DNA of 64,000 nt, from the NCBI GenBank assembly GCA_030159075.1, contig BROG01000537.1:62001-126000 (forward strand). Reading direction: 5' to 3'. The translations under genes were made by a program, and so were the position numbers. Below, piece by piece: positions 24,831 through 36,253 of this stretch. Numbering within the stretch: position 1 is the first letter of the stretch; the number at the start of each line of letters is the position of its first letter. Below the pieces are notes generated by a model, which was not told the origin of the DNA, did not search any database, and saw only the letters and a list, made by a program, of their open reading frames with translations. The DNA comes from Atrina japonica. Its lineage: Eukaryota > Mollusca > Bivalvia > Pterioida > Pinnidae.

Positions 24831-26653
24831 CCTATGCATCTATGTATACATCTAATACCTGTACCTTACATATATAATTAAGGAATTTTTTGTTTACATG
24901 TTGTTCGATGCCATAGGGTCCCAGATTAACACAGTAGAAGACTAAAATGCTACATTTTTTCTAAAAATGTTTACATTTTATTCTCCATGGTTCTACCATT
25001 TTACTAACCTTTTCCAATTCACATAAAATAGTAACAGATTTTACTTCCCCTTTATCAACATCAGAATATTGCATGCAACAATGTAAAAAAAATGCCACTT
25101 TCCATTTTCCTGGGGGTAAAGACTGCAAAAAAGAGTTTGGGAGGAGTAATTTTTTCAAACTATCAACTTATATTTCAAAACCACTGACAGGATTTTGATG
25201 AAACTTTACAGGAAGTAAGTACTCAAGGTCCTCTACCAGCTTTGTGTTGTAGGGCAGGATCAGCTTAAGGATGAATCCAGGGTGGGGCAGAATAGCTCCC
25301 AGAAGGTACAAACCCTCTTTGAAAATCTTCCTCTTCACCCCACTGCATGAATTGAAAAATGAATTGTATCTGAGTGATCTACATGGATGTATGATTCAAG
25401 TATGTTTGTAGTTTTCAGCCAGATTGGCCCAGGGATGGATCCAGGGGTAGGGCAGAATAGGTCCCAAAAGGTACAACTCTTTAAAAATCTTCTCCAGAAC
25501 CACTTCATGAATTGAAAAACAAATTGTTTCTGAGTGATCTACATGGATGTATGATTCAAGTGTGTGTTTTTTGCAGAAATTGAATGATTAATTTGACAGG
25601 TTTTTCAGGTTGACATTTTCATTTATTTTTGCATGATTTATTTGATTATCTCCCATTGCATTAATTTTTATTTGTTTTGCCTGCAATAAGGTGAAGAAAT
25701 GCTTTTTTGAAAGAATTTTGCTGAAATGTATATACACTGAACCCGCTTTACAACGACATTCATTATAACAGAATATTCAGTATCTGACAAGAATTGCTCG
25801 GGAACAAATGTACATGTACATAAAAAGTACCTATTACAACAGAATATTTGGTATCCGACTCTGACATTAGATTCCGGGAGCAAATAAGCAAAACTCGATG
25901 TAAATAAACTCTACAACGACGTAACATAGAACCCACCAGCTGATTTGGCCATTGTTTTCATTCTTGATTTTCTCCATGGTTGAGTTCATAGGTCAAATTA
26001 ATTGCCAATAAAACAATACACCATCAATTGTTTTCTAAGCTCCACTGATAGGTGATGGCCTAGGTATCAACAATTAGCACTTGAATCACCCTTACAGTAG
26101 GCCTAATGTTTATAAACCATCAGTAGGTTTCGTTTAAACTGAACCGACAAGAAGTGAAATACAAACTGGGTACAAATTGAAAAAATAAGATTGATAAATA
26201 AAGAATTAAAAATACACATAGTTGACAAGTTCCGTTAGGCTACATGTTCGTTCCGATATGGTTACAATGGCAGATTTTTAAATTATTAAGCCGGAAATCA
26301 AAAGTTTGTCCATTAACACTCTGAAATTATATTATCGAAATCATGATCTGTTATGCGCTTTACAACAACCAATTTGGCTATTCAGTTTCAATGAATTAGA
26401 GCGTCTAACTCACGTTGATTACTGTATAAAAACACTTTGTATGCTGTCGTGTTTTCGACTTGAAACTTTCCAAACAGAATACGTTGACATTTTCTTTTCA
26501 GTTTTGATGACAACAGAAGCATCTACCTCTTCATTGGACACTGGCAAATTTAAACGTAGTAAGTGTTACAAGAATACTGGAACCGAATTATGGCTAGTGT
26601 TCAACGAGGAGGGCGGGCAGACCTGACAGGCATAGCTGGAATTGGAAATTTTA

Positions 26654-26769
26654 TCTGTAAATTAAAATCGAGAGTCAAACACCCTATTGTCGGACAAAAA
26701 CCTTATAAAGAACTTTATAGGTGTTTGTCTATTGTTTGGGTGTTTGACTTTCGATTTTAACTTATAGAT
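26654..26769. repeat. 116-bp imperfect hairpin
   Basis: Arms 26662-26684 (ttaaaatcgagagtcaaaca plus ccc) and 26738-26760 are inverted with one mismatch in 23. Pairing continues outward to about 26654/26769 with two more mismatches and partly inward. It lies inside the 1.68-kb element. It may be a nested mini-MITE. Confidence 0.85.
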
Positions 26770-27055
26770 TAAAATTAAAATTCTTGTAAGCAGACACTGT
26801 GTTTCGTAAATTCTGTCAAAAAGAAACCAGCATTATGAATTCAAAAACAGAGTTTAAGTGTGCCTCAATATTAGAGCAACAAATATGAAAAATATAGGCA
26901 TATGAACACTCCCGGATTTATTAAAAAAAGGACAACAGTTAATAATCTTGTTTTAAATGGATTGAAACAATAAAAAGTCATGTCAGCTTAAAGAATTCAT
27001 GTTTTAGTACAATTCATTTCATCCAGCAAAATTTTTTTAACAAGAACACATACAC

Positions 27056-27120
<65 letters not shown>
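27056..27120. repeat. (AT)n microsatellite
   Basis: About 65 bp of pure AT inside the pogo-like element. Confidence 0.97.
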
Positions 27121-27123
<3 letters not shown>

Positions 27124-27664
27124 CGAGTAAAAGTTCCTGGCTGGGTAGTAAAATTTCTGGTTCACAGGCCAAATGAAGAGTGAATTTTTTTAGTATTGTA
27201 GAGCCATGTGCATAAATTTTATTTATATTTTTTCATAGAGATTTTAATGTTGTTTTAAGTTTATTTATTTACATGTATAAATATATGCGTAAATGATACT
27301 CAAGGGAGTTAACTATGAAATGCCCAACACATTAATTCATTATAGTTACAAATTCGATGTAACGGTATTCCTTCATGGCAACAAACATGGTCGTTGTAAA
27401 GAGTGTTCACTGTATTAGAAATTTTCATGAATTTCTTAAAACTGGAAGGGGGTCATAATAATGGTCAGCTTGTTCTAAGAAACCAGTGAAGGGATTTTGA
27501 CAAAACATCACATAAAGCAAGTACTCAGTGTCATCTCTAATTTTGTGGGTTTTTTTTTACCAGATCAGCCTACATATTCTTGGTCTTCTTTCCACAATTG
27601 TAGATAGTTCTCAAGTGAACAAATTATGGATACTTGTTTTTAAATGTTGCATGTTTAATTTTAG

Positions 27665-27802
27665 TGTCTTGTAACAAGGATGAATTTCTTGCCACGTCTC
27701 AAGTATATTCTGGTGAAAACTAGACCACAAGCTCCAACAGTGATACAGATTTTAGTTATGTTGACCAGAATTGTCCGTCATTCACCTACTCTGGCTTACC
27801 AG
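27665..27802 (+). CDS. RPAP1: RPAP1 exon 11 (46 codons)
   Basis: The acceptor is aatttag and the donor gttagt, phase 0. NFLPRLKYIL, then a VLxILxxLxRxxRHS-like stretch (IQILVMLTRIVRHSPTL), matches vertebrate SLLPRLRYVL and LDILAVLIRLARHS. A decayed partial copy of this exon lies about 360 bp downstream at 28165-28230. Confidence 0.96.
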
Positions 27803-28038
27803 GTTAGTAAACATGAAGCAATGTTACACATGTACATCTCACTTCTTTTCAAACTTCTCAATGTTTAAAATTTGTATATGAATTATGTCTTCCATCTGTA
27901 AAGGGACAGGAGAGACATATGTGTAGTTAGTCATGAGTGTGATTTGATCTAATTTGTGTTTGGAATGAGTTATCACTCACAAAAAAAGATATAAAACTGT
28001 ATCATTTCCACTTAGTGCAGTGGTGCATGTTTTCAGCT

Positions 28039-28064
28039 GTGTGTGTTTGTGTGTGTGTGTGTGT

Positions 28065-28101
<37 letters not shown>

Positions 28102-28227
28102 ACCATTTATTAGATTCATACATTATCATTTTATTAGTTTCATACATTATCATTTTATTTAGTTTTAACAAGGATGAATTTTATTACCACGTCTCATGTA
28201 ATTGAAGGTTAAAAACTGACCACAAGT

Positions 28228-28273
<46 letters not shown>

Positions 28274-28320
28274 CACCATTGATTAGATTCATACATTATC
28301 ATTTTATTTAGTTTTTCTGA
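28039..28320. repeat. duplicated segment with two (GT)n tracts
   Basis: GT runs at 28039-28097 and 28231-28272 are each followed by a near-identical segment, 'attagattcatacattatca' plus 'ttttattta'. The piece between carries a decayed copy of exon 11 sequence. Confidence 0.85.
28165..28230 (+). pseudogene. decayed partial duplicate of RPAP1 exon 11
   Basis: 'ttaacaaggatgaatttta', 'accacgtctcatgtaatt' and 'aaaactgaccacaag' match exon 11 from the codons for TRMNFLPRL onward at roughly 75-80% with small indels. A tttag sits just upstream at the position equivalent to the exon's acceptor. Indels and an in-frame taa make it non-coding. About 66 bp long, truncated by the GT microsatellite. Confidence 0.75.
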
Positions 28321-28735
28321 GTTATTATTCCATCATGAAATGAAGATTGAAATGCCAACAAAACCATTTCTTGCCGAGTATGGTAACCTATTCTCGCCAA
28401 TTGACACATCACATCTTTGCAAAAGTTAGTCTAATTTCTTGACATCACAATGCATTTTCATTGTTTGTGCGAGGTATGACCGAACTGTCGGGTATTGTGA
28501 CCTCATCAAATTTAATAAAATTTAATTGTTCACGCACAAATGGAAAGGTCAGTTTTATGGTTAGATGGTAACACTGCAATATTAATGCATGTGTGGTTGT
28601 TTTAAGAAGAAATACATTTATTGAAAATGTTTATGCAAAATATTGCTAGATACAAACCTCCCTGATTATACTGTATCAGTGCATTTTTACAGAAAATTTG
28701 GGGGTACTTCTCCTTTTTTATATGCACATTGTGTA
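28321..28735. other. intron sequence, nothing recognised
   Basis: No repeat or exon recognised here. Confidence 0.5.
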
Positions 28736-28739
28736 GGGT

Positions 28740-29747
28740 CATTACTCAGCAATGCAAAAGGGATGCTGGTTGCTGTGGCTTAATATTGACCCAAAGTTTT
28801 AGCTCGCCTGGACTTTGTCATTCATTATATGAATTGTACTGTGTTAAGCTTTTTAGCTCACCTGAGCCATAGGCTCAGTGTGACCTATTGTGATAGTCTG
28901 TCGCGTGTCTTTAACATTTTTTACATTATCGACTTCTTCTTGAGAACCAGTGGACCAATTTTAACCAAACTTGGCATATAGCATCCCCATGTGAAGCTGC
29001 ATAAAGTTTATGAATAAAAAGGGGCTTGGACTCATTAGGGCTCCAAATGTGGCTAAAAAGGACCAAAATTTAGTACATCTTTAAAAATCTTCTTCTCATG
29101 AACCAATGATCAGATGACTTTCAGATTTTGTATGCATGATTGTAAAGTTAATATCTACAAAGTTAGCAAACAAAAATGAAATCTGTCCATAAATGAGGCA
29201 CTAGGGATGCTTAAGTAATGCAGGGTACACTAGTATTACAAATTGTTAAATAACTCAAAACTGGTCAACTTTTTATATACAAATATATATATATATAAGA
29301 AAGTTATAAGAAATTATCTATGGATCAATTTGACAGACTTTCAAGGTCATGGGGTCAAAGGTCAAGGTCACAGACACCTAAACTGAAAATATAAGGTTTT
29401 TTTATAAAATTTCAGACATTTTTGACTACTTCTCCAGAACCATTTTGCCAATTTGAACTAAACTTGACAGGATGTCTAACAATGTTAAAGTTTATGAATA
29501 AAAAGGGGCTAGGACCAAACATGGCTGCCATCGATAGATATAAAATGAATGAATCAGCAGATATTTTTGATTTAATACATGTATCTCCAAAATTATTAAA
29601 GCTAGAAAAAAAACCTGTTCTCTTAAAATGAATGGCTTGCAAAAATCTATTAATATTTTATTTTGGTGGAAATTGTCAGATCGACCTTTATATGAGTTAT
29701 TTCCCCTTTTTAGTGGATTTCTCATATTTTGGACAGTTTGTCTTTTT
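28740..29747. repeat. aggtcacctgagcc-family repeat, left part (split by LINE)
   Basis: The hairpin at 28855-28886 (agctcacctgagcc / ggctcagtgtgacct) is followed by 'agaaccagtggaccaatttt', 'ggggtcaaaggtcaaggtca' and 'gagttatttccccttttta'. It continues after the LINE at 36240. A leading motif, 'gggatgctggttgctgtggc', recurs at 37060. Confidence 0.82.
29734..29747. repeat. LINE target-site duplication, left copy
   Basis: 'cagtttgtcttttt', identical to 36240-36253; its T run merges into the LINE poly(A). Confidence 0.88.
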
Positions 29748-30095
29748 TTTTTTTTTTATTGGAACCCAGACACATATATTTAAGTGATGCCAGAGTTGGG
29801 TTGCTCTGGCTTCATCACTGTACAGAGCATATGCCTTATATACATCAAGGCATTTGTATTATTAATTTAAATAGTAACTGACTTATTTCATCTTATTGTA
29901 AAACTGATGTCTGACAATTCCTTTTTGTTTTTTCATTACAAAAAAAAAGAAACATTTAAAGGAGATAGAGAGTATAAACAAACATTCACTCACAGATTCA
30001 TGCAGATCAAATTTTAACAAAAGTTAATAATATATATCTGTACGTACTGCTCTCAATATCATACATTATGGTGATTGACACACTTGTTGATAATA

Positions 30096-33000
30096 TTAAT
30101 TTGCTACATTTATGGATTCAAAAACTGATTTCCAACTGTCCCATCTTTTGTTAAAGTCTTCAAGTTTTAGGTTTTTACAGGCAATATATTTTTCAACTTT
30201 GAATTCAATTGTTAAGTGATAGATGAGACCATGTATTTCTGGGATTTTTTGTTGTCTAGTACATTTAAATATATATTGTTTAGTGGCTAGGATTATGAAA
30301 TTAATAGGAATATTAATATAGGATGATGGGGTTTCTCAAAATAGAATATTTTTATGATGGAAATTTGCTTGTTTACCTGTTTTACTATGAATATGGAGAC
30401 TAAGATTAGTCCACAGGCTATTTACATTTGGACATAAAATAAAAAGATGGGATATATCTTCTTGTTCTCCACAGAAAAAACAATTATCATTAGGTTTGAT
30501 TTTAAGCTGTTTCAAATATTTATTAACTGGTAAAATCCTATGTAATATACGAAATTGCAACCACTGAAACGCAGTATTTTCTGTAGTTTTGAAACAATTT
30601 ATGTACAATTCTCTAGTTACAATTTTTAATTCTGTGTCAAATGGGAATGCAGTGTTCCATTTCACAATGGAAGTTGGTATAAGTTCTTTAGTGTTTAAGA
30701 GGTTATATAACGGTTTAGTGCATTTGTTTTCTGTAATAATACATTTAAAGTAGTAAGGTATAATGGGGAATTGCTCTGGCCGGAAGGATTGTTTTTCAAA
30801 GTTTATTTTTCGACGGAAAGAAGAAATTGAGCTTCTTATGCTTATGTATTGCATAAGATTTACATTAGTCATTGCAAACTTTTTTTCAAATTCAGCTTTT
30901 GACAGTAAATTACCATTTTTGTCTAAAAAGTCTGCAATATATCTAACTCCCTTTTTGTACCAAGATTTTATAAATACAGATTTATTATCAACTCTTATGT
31001 TTGAATTGTGCCATATTGGTAAATAGGTTAAATTTGTTGGAGAATTTTTCACACATGACTTTTAGCCAGGACTGAAATATCTCCTTCCAAAATTTATTTT
31101 CACACTGAGTAATCAATTGTTTAATAAAATTATCACCAAAATCAAACATTGACATCATGCAGTCTGTACCTAATGTTGCTTGAAGTAATTTACACCATGT
31201 TTGTCCCCCCTGAACAATTCTCTTTATCCAAGAACATTTTAGTGATGTAATGAAATATTCTAAATTTGTCATTTTCAAGCCACCTAATTTTTTTTCTTGT
31301 GTTATGATTTGTCTTTTAACTTTATCACAATTTTTATTCCAGATAAAATGAAAAAGGTCTCTATTAAGTGTAGATAAAATATGAGATGGAGGGGTTGGAA
31401 GTGAAATGAAAAGATGATTTAGTTTAGGAATTATAATAGACTTGGCAACTGTCACCCTTCCAATTGGAGTTAAGAGCCTTCTACTCCATTGCTTTAAACA
31501 AGCCTGAACCTTTGGAAGATAAATATTGTAATTCAGATCAATAATTTCCTCTAGATTAACACTGAAATTTATTCCAAACAAATTAAAAGTTGTTGTCCCC
31601 CATTCTAATTTCCATCTGTGATGATGGAAGACTTCATTTGAAATTTTTTTTGGACCAATCCACACAATTTTGGTTTTCGCAACATTCATATATAAACCTG
31701 ATATCTGTGAAAAAAATTCCAGAGTTTCTAATGCAGCAAACAGTGATCTTTCAGAGCCATCAAGGATCAGGGTTGTGTCATCTGCATACTGAGATATCTT
31801 AAATTCATTATTTTTTATCTTAATACCTCTTATATTTTTATTGTCTTTAATTAATGTAGATAGAATTTCAGCACATAGGAGGAAAATATAGGGTGCGGCT
31901 GGGTCACCTTGACGACAACCGCGCATTATATCAATCTGTTCAGAGAGGAAGCCACTTTGCAAAATAGATGCCTTAAAGTTCTTGTTAAGGATTTTTATCC
32001 ACTGAATCAAATTTTTCTCCAAAACCATACATTTTCATAACTCTGTAAAACAAAAGACCAAGCAATAGAATCAAAAGCTTTCTCAAAATCTATTAAAACT
32101 AACAATCCAGGGATATTATTTGTTTCAGTATAAGACATTAAGTCATAGACTAGTCGAGTATTTTCTCCTATGTACCGTCCAGATATAAAACCAGTTTGTG
32201 TCTTTGAAACAAGAGCATCTAAGGTAAGCTTAATTCTCTGACTAATGCATCCAGATATAAGTTTATAGAAAACATTTAAAAGTGTAATTGGCCTCCCAAT
32301 TCTTGAGGTATTGCCTAGGTTTGTCACCTTTAGGTAAACAGCAAATGATTCCTAGACGTTGGGAAACTGGGAGGGATTTTTTTTCAAAAATTTTATTAAT
32401 AGCTTTTATTATAAATAGTTTTAAATCATTCCAAAAAAATTTATAAAATTCTACAGTAAAACCATCACTACCTGGTGTTTTATTATTTTTCATTTGTTTT
32501 AAAACTTTCAAAATTTCTGATTCCATGATAGGATTTTCAAGATCATCTGAAATTTTTTTATCCAGCCTAGGAATAGCTTCTATGTCAATATGTTCAGATA
32601 AATCTACATTGATAATATCATTTTCTTTATCAGAATATAAATTTTTGTAAAAATCTCTTACATTAGATAAAATTTCTGACTGATTTATTATTATGTCACC
32701 ATTATCTTTTTTTACCCTTTTTATTGTTTTGTTTATGAAATTTCTAGATTCTAGGTTACAAAAATATTTTGATGGCTTTTCTCCATGCTCCACCCATTTA
32801 GACTGAGTTCTTATAATGTGTCCTATCATTTTTTCCTTTCTTAAAAATTCTAATTGTTTCTTTTTATTTTCTAAATTTTCATCATTAAACAAAAGTTTTG
32901 ATTCTAGCTCTTCAATTTCCTTAATTAAATTATTTTCTTCAATATCTTTTTGTTTTTTTCCTATATGATGAATGAGATATAGTCATTCCCCTAATTTCCA

Positions 33001-33880
33001 TTAGTAAAATTTCATAAAAAGTGTCTTCATCAATTAGGATATCTGCATATTGCATTTTTCACTTCTTCAATAATTCCCTTTACTTTTGTTACATAGTCTT
33101 TATCACCGAGAAGATTGTTGTTAAATTTCCATATAAACCTTTTCCCCTTTCAAATTCATTAAATTTCAGTTCAAGAATAACAGCTGAGTGGTCTGATCTA
33201 TAACCTGGTTTTATTTGAATATTTTCTATAATATCACTCAAGCTCTCTGAAGTTAAAAAGAAATCAAGACGTGCATGTTTAATTGGATTCTTCTTATGCC
33301 AAGTGTAAAACTTTGTATTTGGATTAAGAACTCTAAAAAGGTCTACTAATTTCATATCATTTATAATTTCTAACACTTTATTTCTTGCTTGTGGATTATT
33401 AGTATGCATATAGTTAAAAGTATCCATAGAAGGATCAAGTACTAAATTGAAATCTCCAAATACAATAAGGTAAAGATTATCTAACTCTAAAAGAGTTTCT
33501 CTAACAAGGTTAAAAAAGTTTGGGTTATCATTATTGGGACCATATATGTTTACTAAAGTTAATCTATTATTATCTATCGATATATCGAGTGCAAGCATGT
33601 TTCCGTTATTATCCCTTCTCTCAGCATGTATTTTAAATTCAAAATTATTATTAAAAAGAATGGCAACACCTCGAGAGTTGGAGCAATGGGAATTGAAAAT
33701 ACATGTGTATCCCCATTGTGTTTCAATATATTTTTCTAATTCAGGTATGAAATGAGTATCCTGTAGACACACAATTGAATACTTTTTTTTCCTATAAAAA
33801 TTCAAAACATCTCTACGTTTTGACACTGACCCCAATCCCTGACAGTTTACAGTTGCTATCTTAATTAAATCAGCTACCAT
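30096..33880 (-). pseudogene. LINE ORF2: endonuclease + reverse transcriptase, frameshifted
   Basis: Read 33880 to 30096, about 1,260 codons, normal for L1-type ORF2. The APE endonuclease (33880 to about 33150) shows TVNCQGL, LQDTH, NIYGPN, GDFN, RLDFFL and SDHSAV. The reverse transcriptase shows LIDFEKAFDS (about 32.1 kb), RGCRQGDPAAPYIF (about 31.9 kb) and YADD (31.78 kb). The C-terminal knuckle CFFCGEQEDISHLFILC (about 30.45 kb) fits C-x2-C-x7-H-x4-C. Frame changes occur near 33.14, 33.05, 32.95, 32.32, 32.02, 31.02 and 30.33 kb. Catalytic motifs are kept, so decay is by indels rather than long divergence. Confidence 0.92.
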
Positions 33881-35038
33881 GAGAAGAAGTACATAATTCA
33901 GATAATAATAATAATAAAGACCTTTCATACACACATTCATACAAACCAAAAAAATATGTAATACTCATTCTTCTTGTATAATTTGTTGAGATGGATATGA
34001 GTAAGTTTTGGCTGTTGTATATATATCACACATATATATATGCCATATCAATATAGAAATATCTTATTTGATTGGACATATAATACATATATGGAATAAC
34101 ATGATTACTCTAGTACCCATACATGTAAAAGTATAACACTTAATAGACATATTATAAATATACACAATAAAGTTAGTTGTGTCTTTTGAGTACCAGAGAA
34201 GAATAACAAAAGAAGAAGAATATAAAAACATCTGAGCCATTAAAGACCCAGAGGCTATATACATGTATTTCTGTTTCCCTATATTAAATTTGTTAATTTA
34301 AACTCAATATTTACATTTATGCATTTATATTTAAAGCAACATAGAAAAAATGATCGATAAAAAAAAAAAAAAAAAAAAATCAACCACCTCCTAAACACAC
34401 TACTAGAGCTAGGTTGAAATTGCTTTACATATTAGCCTACACACATAGGTCTTATATTAAGTATAAACAAGACTCAGCATACTTATGTAAATGCATATAT
34501 TCAGTCATTAAGCGTGAGTATTATAACCTTGTGCTTGAGGCATCTTAGATTTTTAACATGAGTTGATAGTGAGTAGTTAACTCACAAGGGATGCAAGTTG
34601 TTAAGTCACAAGTTGAACATAAATAGCAGATTTTACAATATCATGTAATACTATTTAGAAAGAAGCAATAACTGAAAAAAGAAACAAAACTACACCTTCT
34701 CTTACTTATTGCCTTTTTCTTTTCTTTTTTTTTTTTTTTTTTTTTTAAGAATACATTTGTTGTTTATAGGTGGGCACATGTTACATGCACATACATACAT
34801 GTGTATGTAAACCTACACATGTGACATTATGTGTATTAGGATAAATACTGGGAGATGGATGATTGTAAAAGAATATGCATAATAACATGAATAAGTAATA
34901 GAATAGATATCTGGAAAATACATACATCTGTAACATCAACATATTTACAGAAAAACATTTTTTTCATACATAGTGGCATATCAACCAGTCAGTTATGTAG
35001 ATAACATTCTGTGTTAACGTATCTAAGTCTAGATGATC
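33881..35038 (-). other. LINE inter-ORF spacer with poly(A) and poly(T) tracts
   Basis: About 1.16 kb between ORF1 and ORF2 without coding sequence, longer than the short gap of vertebrate L1. It has homopolymer runs at about 34357-34379 (A) and 34725-34746 (T) on the + strand. These may be a family feature or traces of a nested retro-insertion. Confidence 0.6.
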
Positions 35039-35972
35039 TTACTTTCTTTTTAGTTTCTCTTCAATATTGTCAAAAATATCGAATTTGATTTTATCACCAT
35101 TCTGAGGTTTTGCATACACACTACAGTTAAAGAACCACACTTTTTCAAACTTTCCAGAGTTTTTAAGCCTTGTCAACAGACCAAGGTTTCGCTGTGTAAT
35201 GTCATCATGGAATCATATATCACCACTAAGTTCCCTTTTCTTTTTCATAACGTTAATTTTCACATCTGTATTTCGAAATTTGGCAATAACAGGTCGTGGC
35301 ATGCCCTTTCTCCCTGGAATCCTGTGAATTGCAAGAATGTCATTAGGTTCAATGTTTAGTTTAAGGTTCTGATTAGCCATGTTTAGGAAGTCCTCCTTCA
35401 AGTTCTCATCTTTTTTCTCATTGTAGTTCAAGATTCTAATGTTTTGTTTTCTGCTATACTGTTCATTATAATTTCCAAGTTTTAATGCCTCCAATGAACG
35501 CCTATCAATATCCCGAACATTCTCCTCTAGGCCTTCTATGACTTTGTCCTTCTCCCTTAATTTTTCCTTCAAATTGTAATTTTCAAGTGACAAGGTATCT
35601 ATCTCATCCTGCAATTTTCCAGTTGCAACCTTTACTCTACATATGATTTCCTTTGACACAGTTTCTTCAAAAGATACCAATAATTGCTTCACAATATCTG
35701 TCACAAGGCTTTTTAAATCTTTTTCTTTCACTAAACAATCTAGATCAGACTTCTGTGCTGTTCCCCTCAGGGCTTCTTTGATTTCTGCCAGGTCTTGATG
35801 AATGTTCACTAGAACTATTCCTTCTATACTCTCCTCTGCTACATCTGAATGTGTTTCGTTTGTTCTGCTTTGGTGGTTTTTCTTTTGGCTCTTCATTGTT
35901 TGTAGTTTTCTTGGCTGACAATAAAGTTTGAACTGTCTTCCCACTTTTCTGGGTAGTTGTGTCCCCAGGCAT
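35039..35972 (-). pseudogene. LINE ORF1 (coiled coil + RRM-type RNA-binding), broken
   Basis: The likely start is ATG at 35972 (MPGDTTTQKSGKTVQTLL). The frame shifts near 35.85 kb. A coiled-coil stretch follows, with many E/K/L heptads (KDLKSLVTDIVKQLL; LKEKLREKDKVIEGLEEN). The L1 ORF1 RRM-type core is RILNYNEKKDENL and DILAIHRIPGRKGMPRPVIA. An in-frame TGA at 35213-35215 precedes a C-terminal domain still readable to the stop at 35039 (HDDITQRNLGLLTRL and VWFFNCSVYAK). ORF1 binds LINE RNA and acts as a nucleic-acid chaperone in this family. Confidence 0.85.
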
Positions 35973-36239
35973 ATTGGCCAAACTATTGTTTGGTTAACAG
36001 AGAAGTTTCAATAGAGAAATACAATCCAATACAGTATAAAATTTTCTTTCTCTGCAAAATTACTGCTGAAAAAATCCAAAGTCTGCAAAACACTGTCAAT
36101 ATTCAGAAGGACTGTGCAATCCCAAAGATGTTGATCTAACTTTCACCAGTACTTTAACCAAATTTGTCACTAAAATTAGCCAAAAACTCAAGAGCCAAAA
36201 TTCATGTGAATACCTGTTCGGCAGCCATCTTCCATCCTC

Positions 36240-36253
36240 CAGTTTGTCTTTTT
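36240..36253. repeat. LINE target-site duplication, right copy
   Basis: 'cagtttgtcttttt' directly after the LINE 5' end. The sequence continues 'attttgaaaagtataatag', as in uninterrupted copies of the host repeat near 57.0 kb. Confidence 0.88.

Larger units (their letters stand above)
25735..27412. mobile_element. 1.68-kb TIR element, pogo/mariner-like ends
   Basis: The left end 'cactgaacccgctttacaac' and the reverse complement of the right end 'cagtgaacactctttacaac' agree at 20 of 23 positions. Flanking TA lies at 25733-25734 and 27413-27414. A cagtgaacc...ttacaacga terminus is typical of pogo/Tigger-type elements (family knowledge). The interior has only short unassigned frames (26306-26626), an (AT)n tract and a 116-bp hairpin. 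No transposase recognised. Confidence 0.82.
25100..27625. repeat. agctcacctg-family repeat, split by a pogo-like element
   Basis: The left part (25100-25734) has 'gattttgatgaaactttaca', 'gagtgatctacatggatgta' and 'cccagggatggatccagg'. The right part (27415-27625) ends 'gtagatagttctcaagtgaa', like the end at 52385-52405. It is split at 25733 by the 1.68-kb element. Confidence 0.75.
29748..36239 (-). mobile_element. L1/Tx1-type LINE, near full length, inactive, 14-bp TSD
   Basis: A non-LTR retrotransposon inserted antisense to RPAP1 in intron 11-12. It has a 5' UTR from 36239 ('gatggaagatggctgccg' on its own strand), ORF1, ORF2 (endonuclease, reverse transcriptase, C-terminal CCHC) and a 3' UTR ending in poly(A), seen as a T run at 29743-29757. 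The target duplication 'cagtttgtcttttt' occurs at 29734-29747 and 36240-36253. The length of about 6.5 kb and both ends are intact, but both ORFs carry frameshifts, so it cannot move itself. The L1/Tx1 assignment is from motif style and remembered relatives. Confidence 0.93.

Noticed and set aside
29734..36253. Retrovirus or LTR element
   Set aside because: No LTRs, protease or integrase; APE endonuclease, poly(A) tail and variable-length TSD show a non-LTR retrotransposon.
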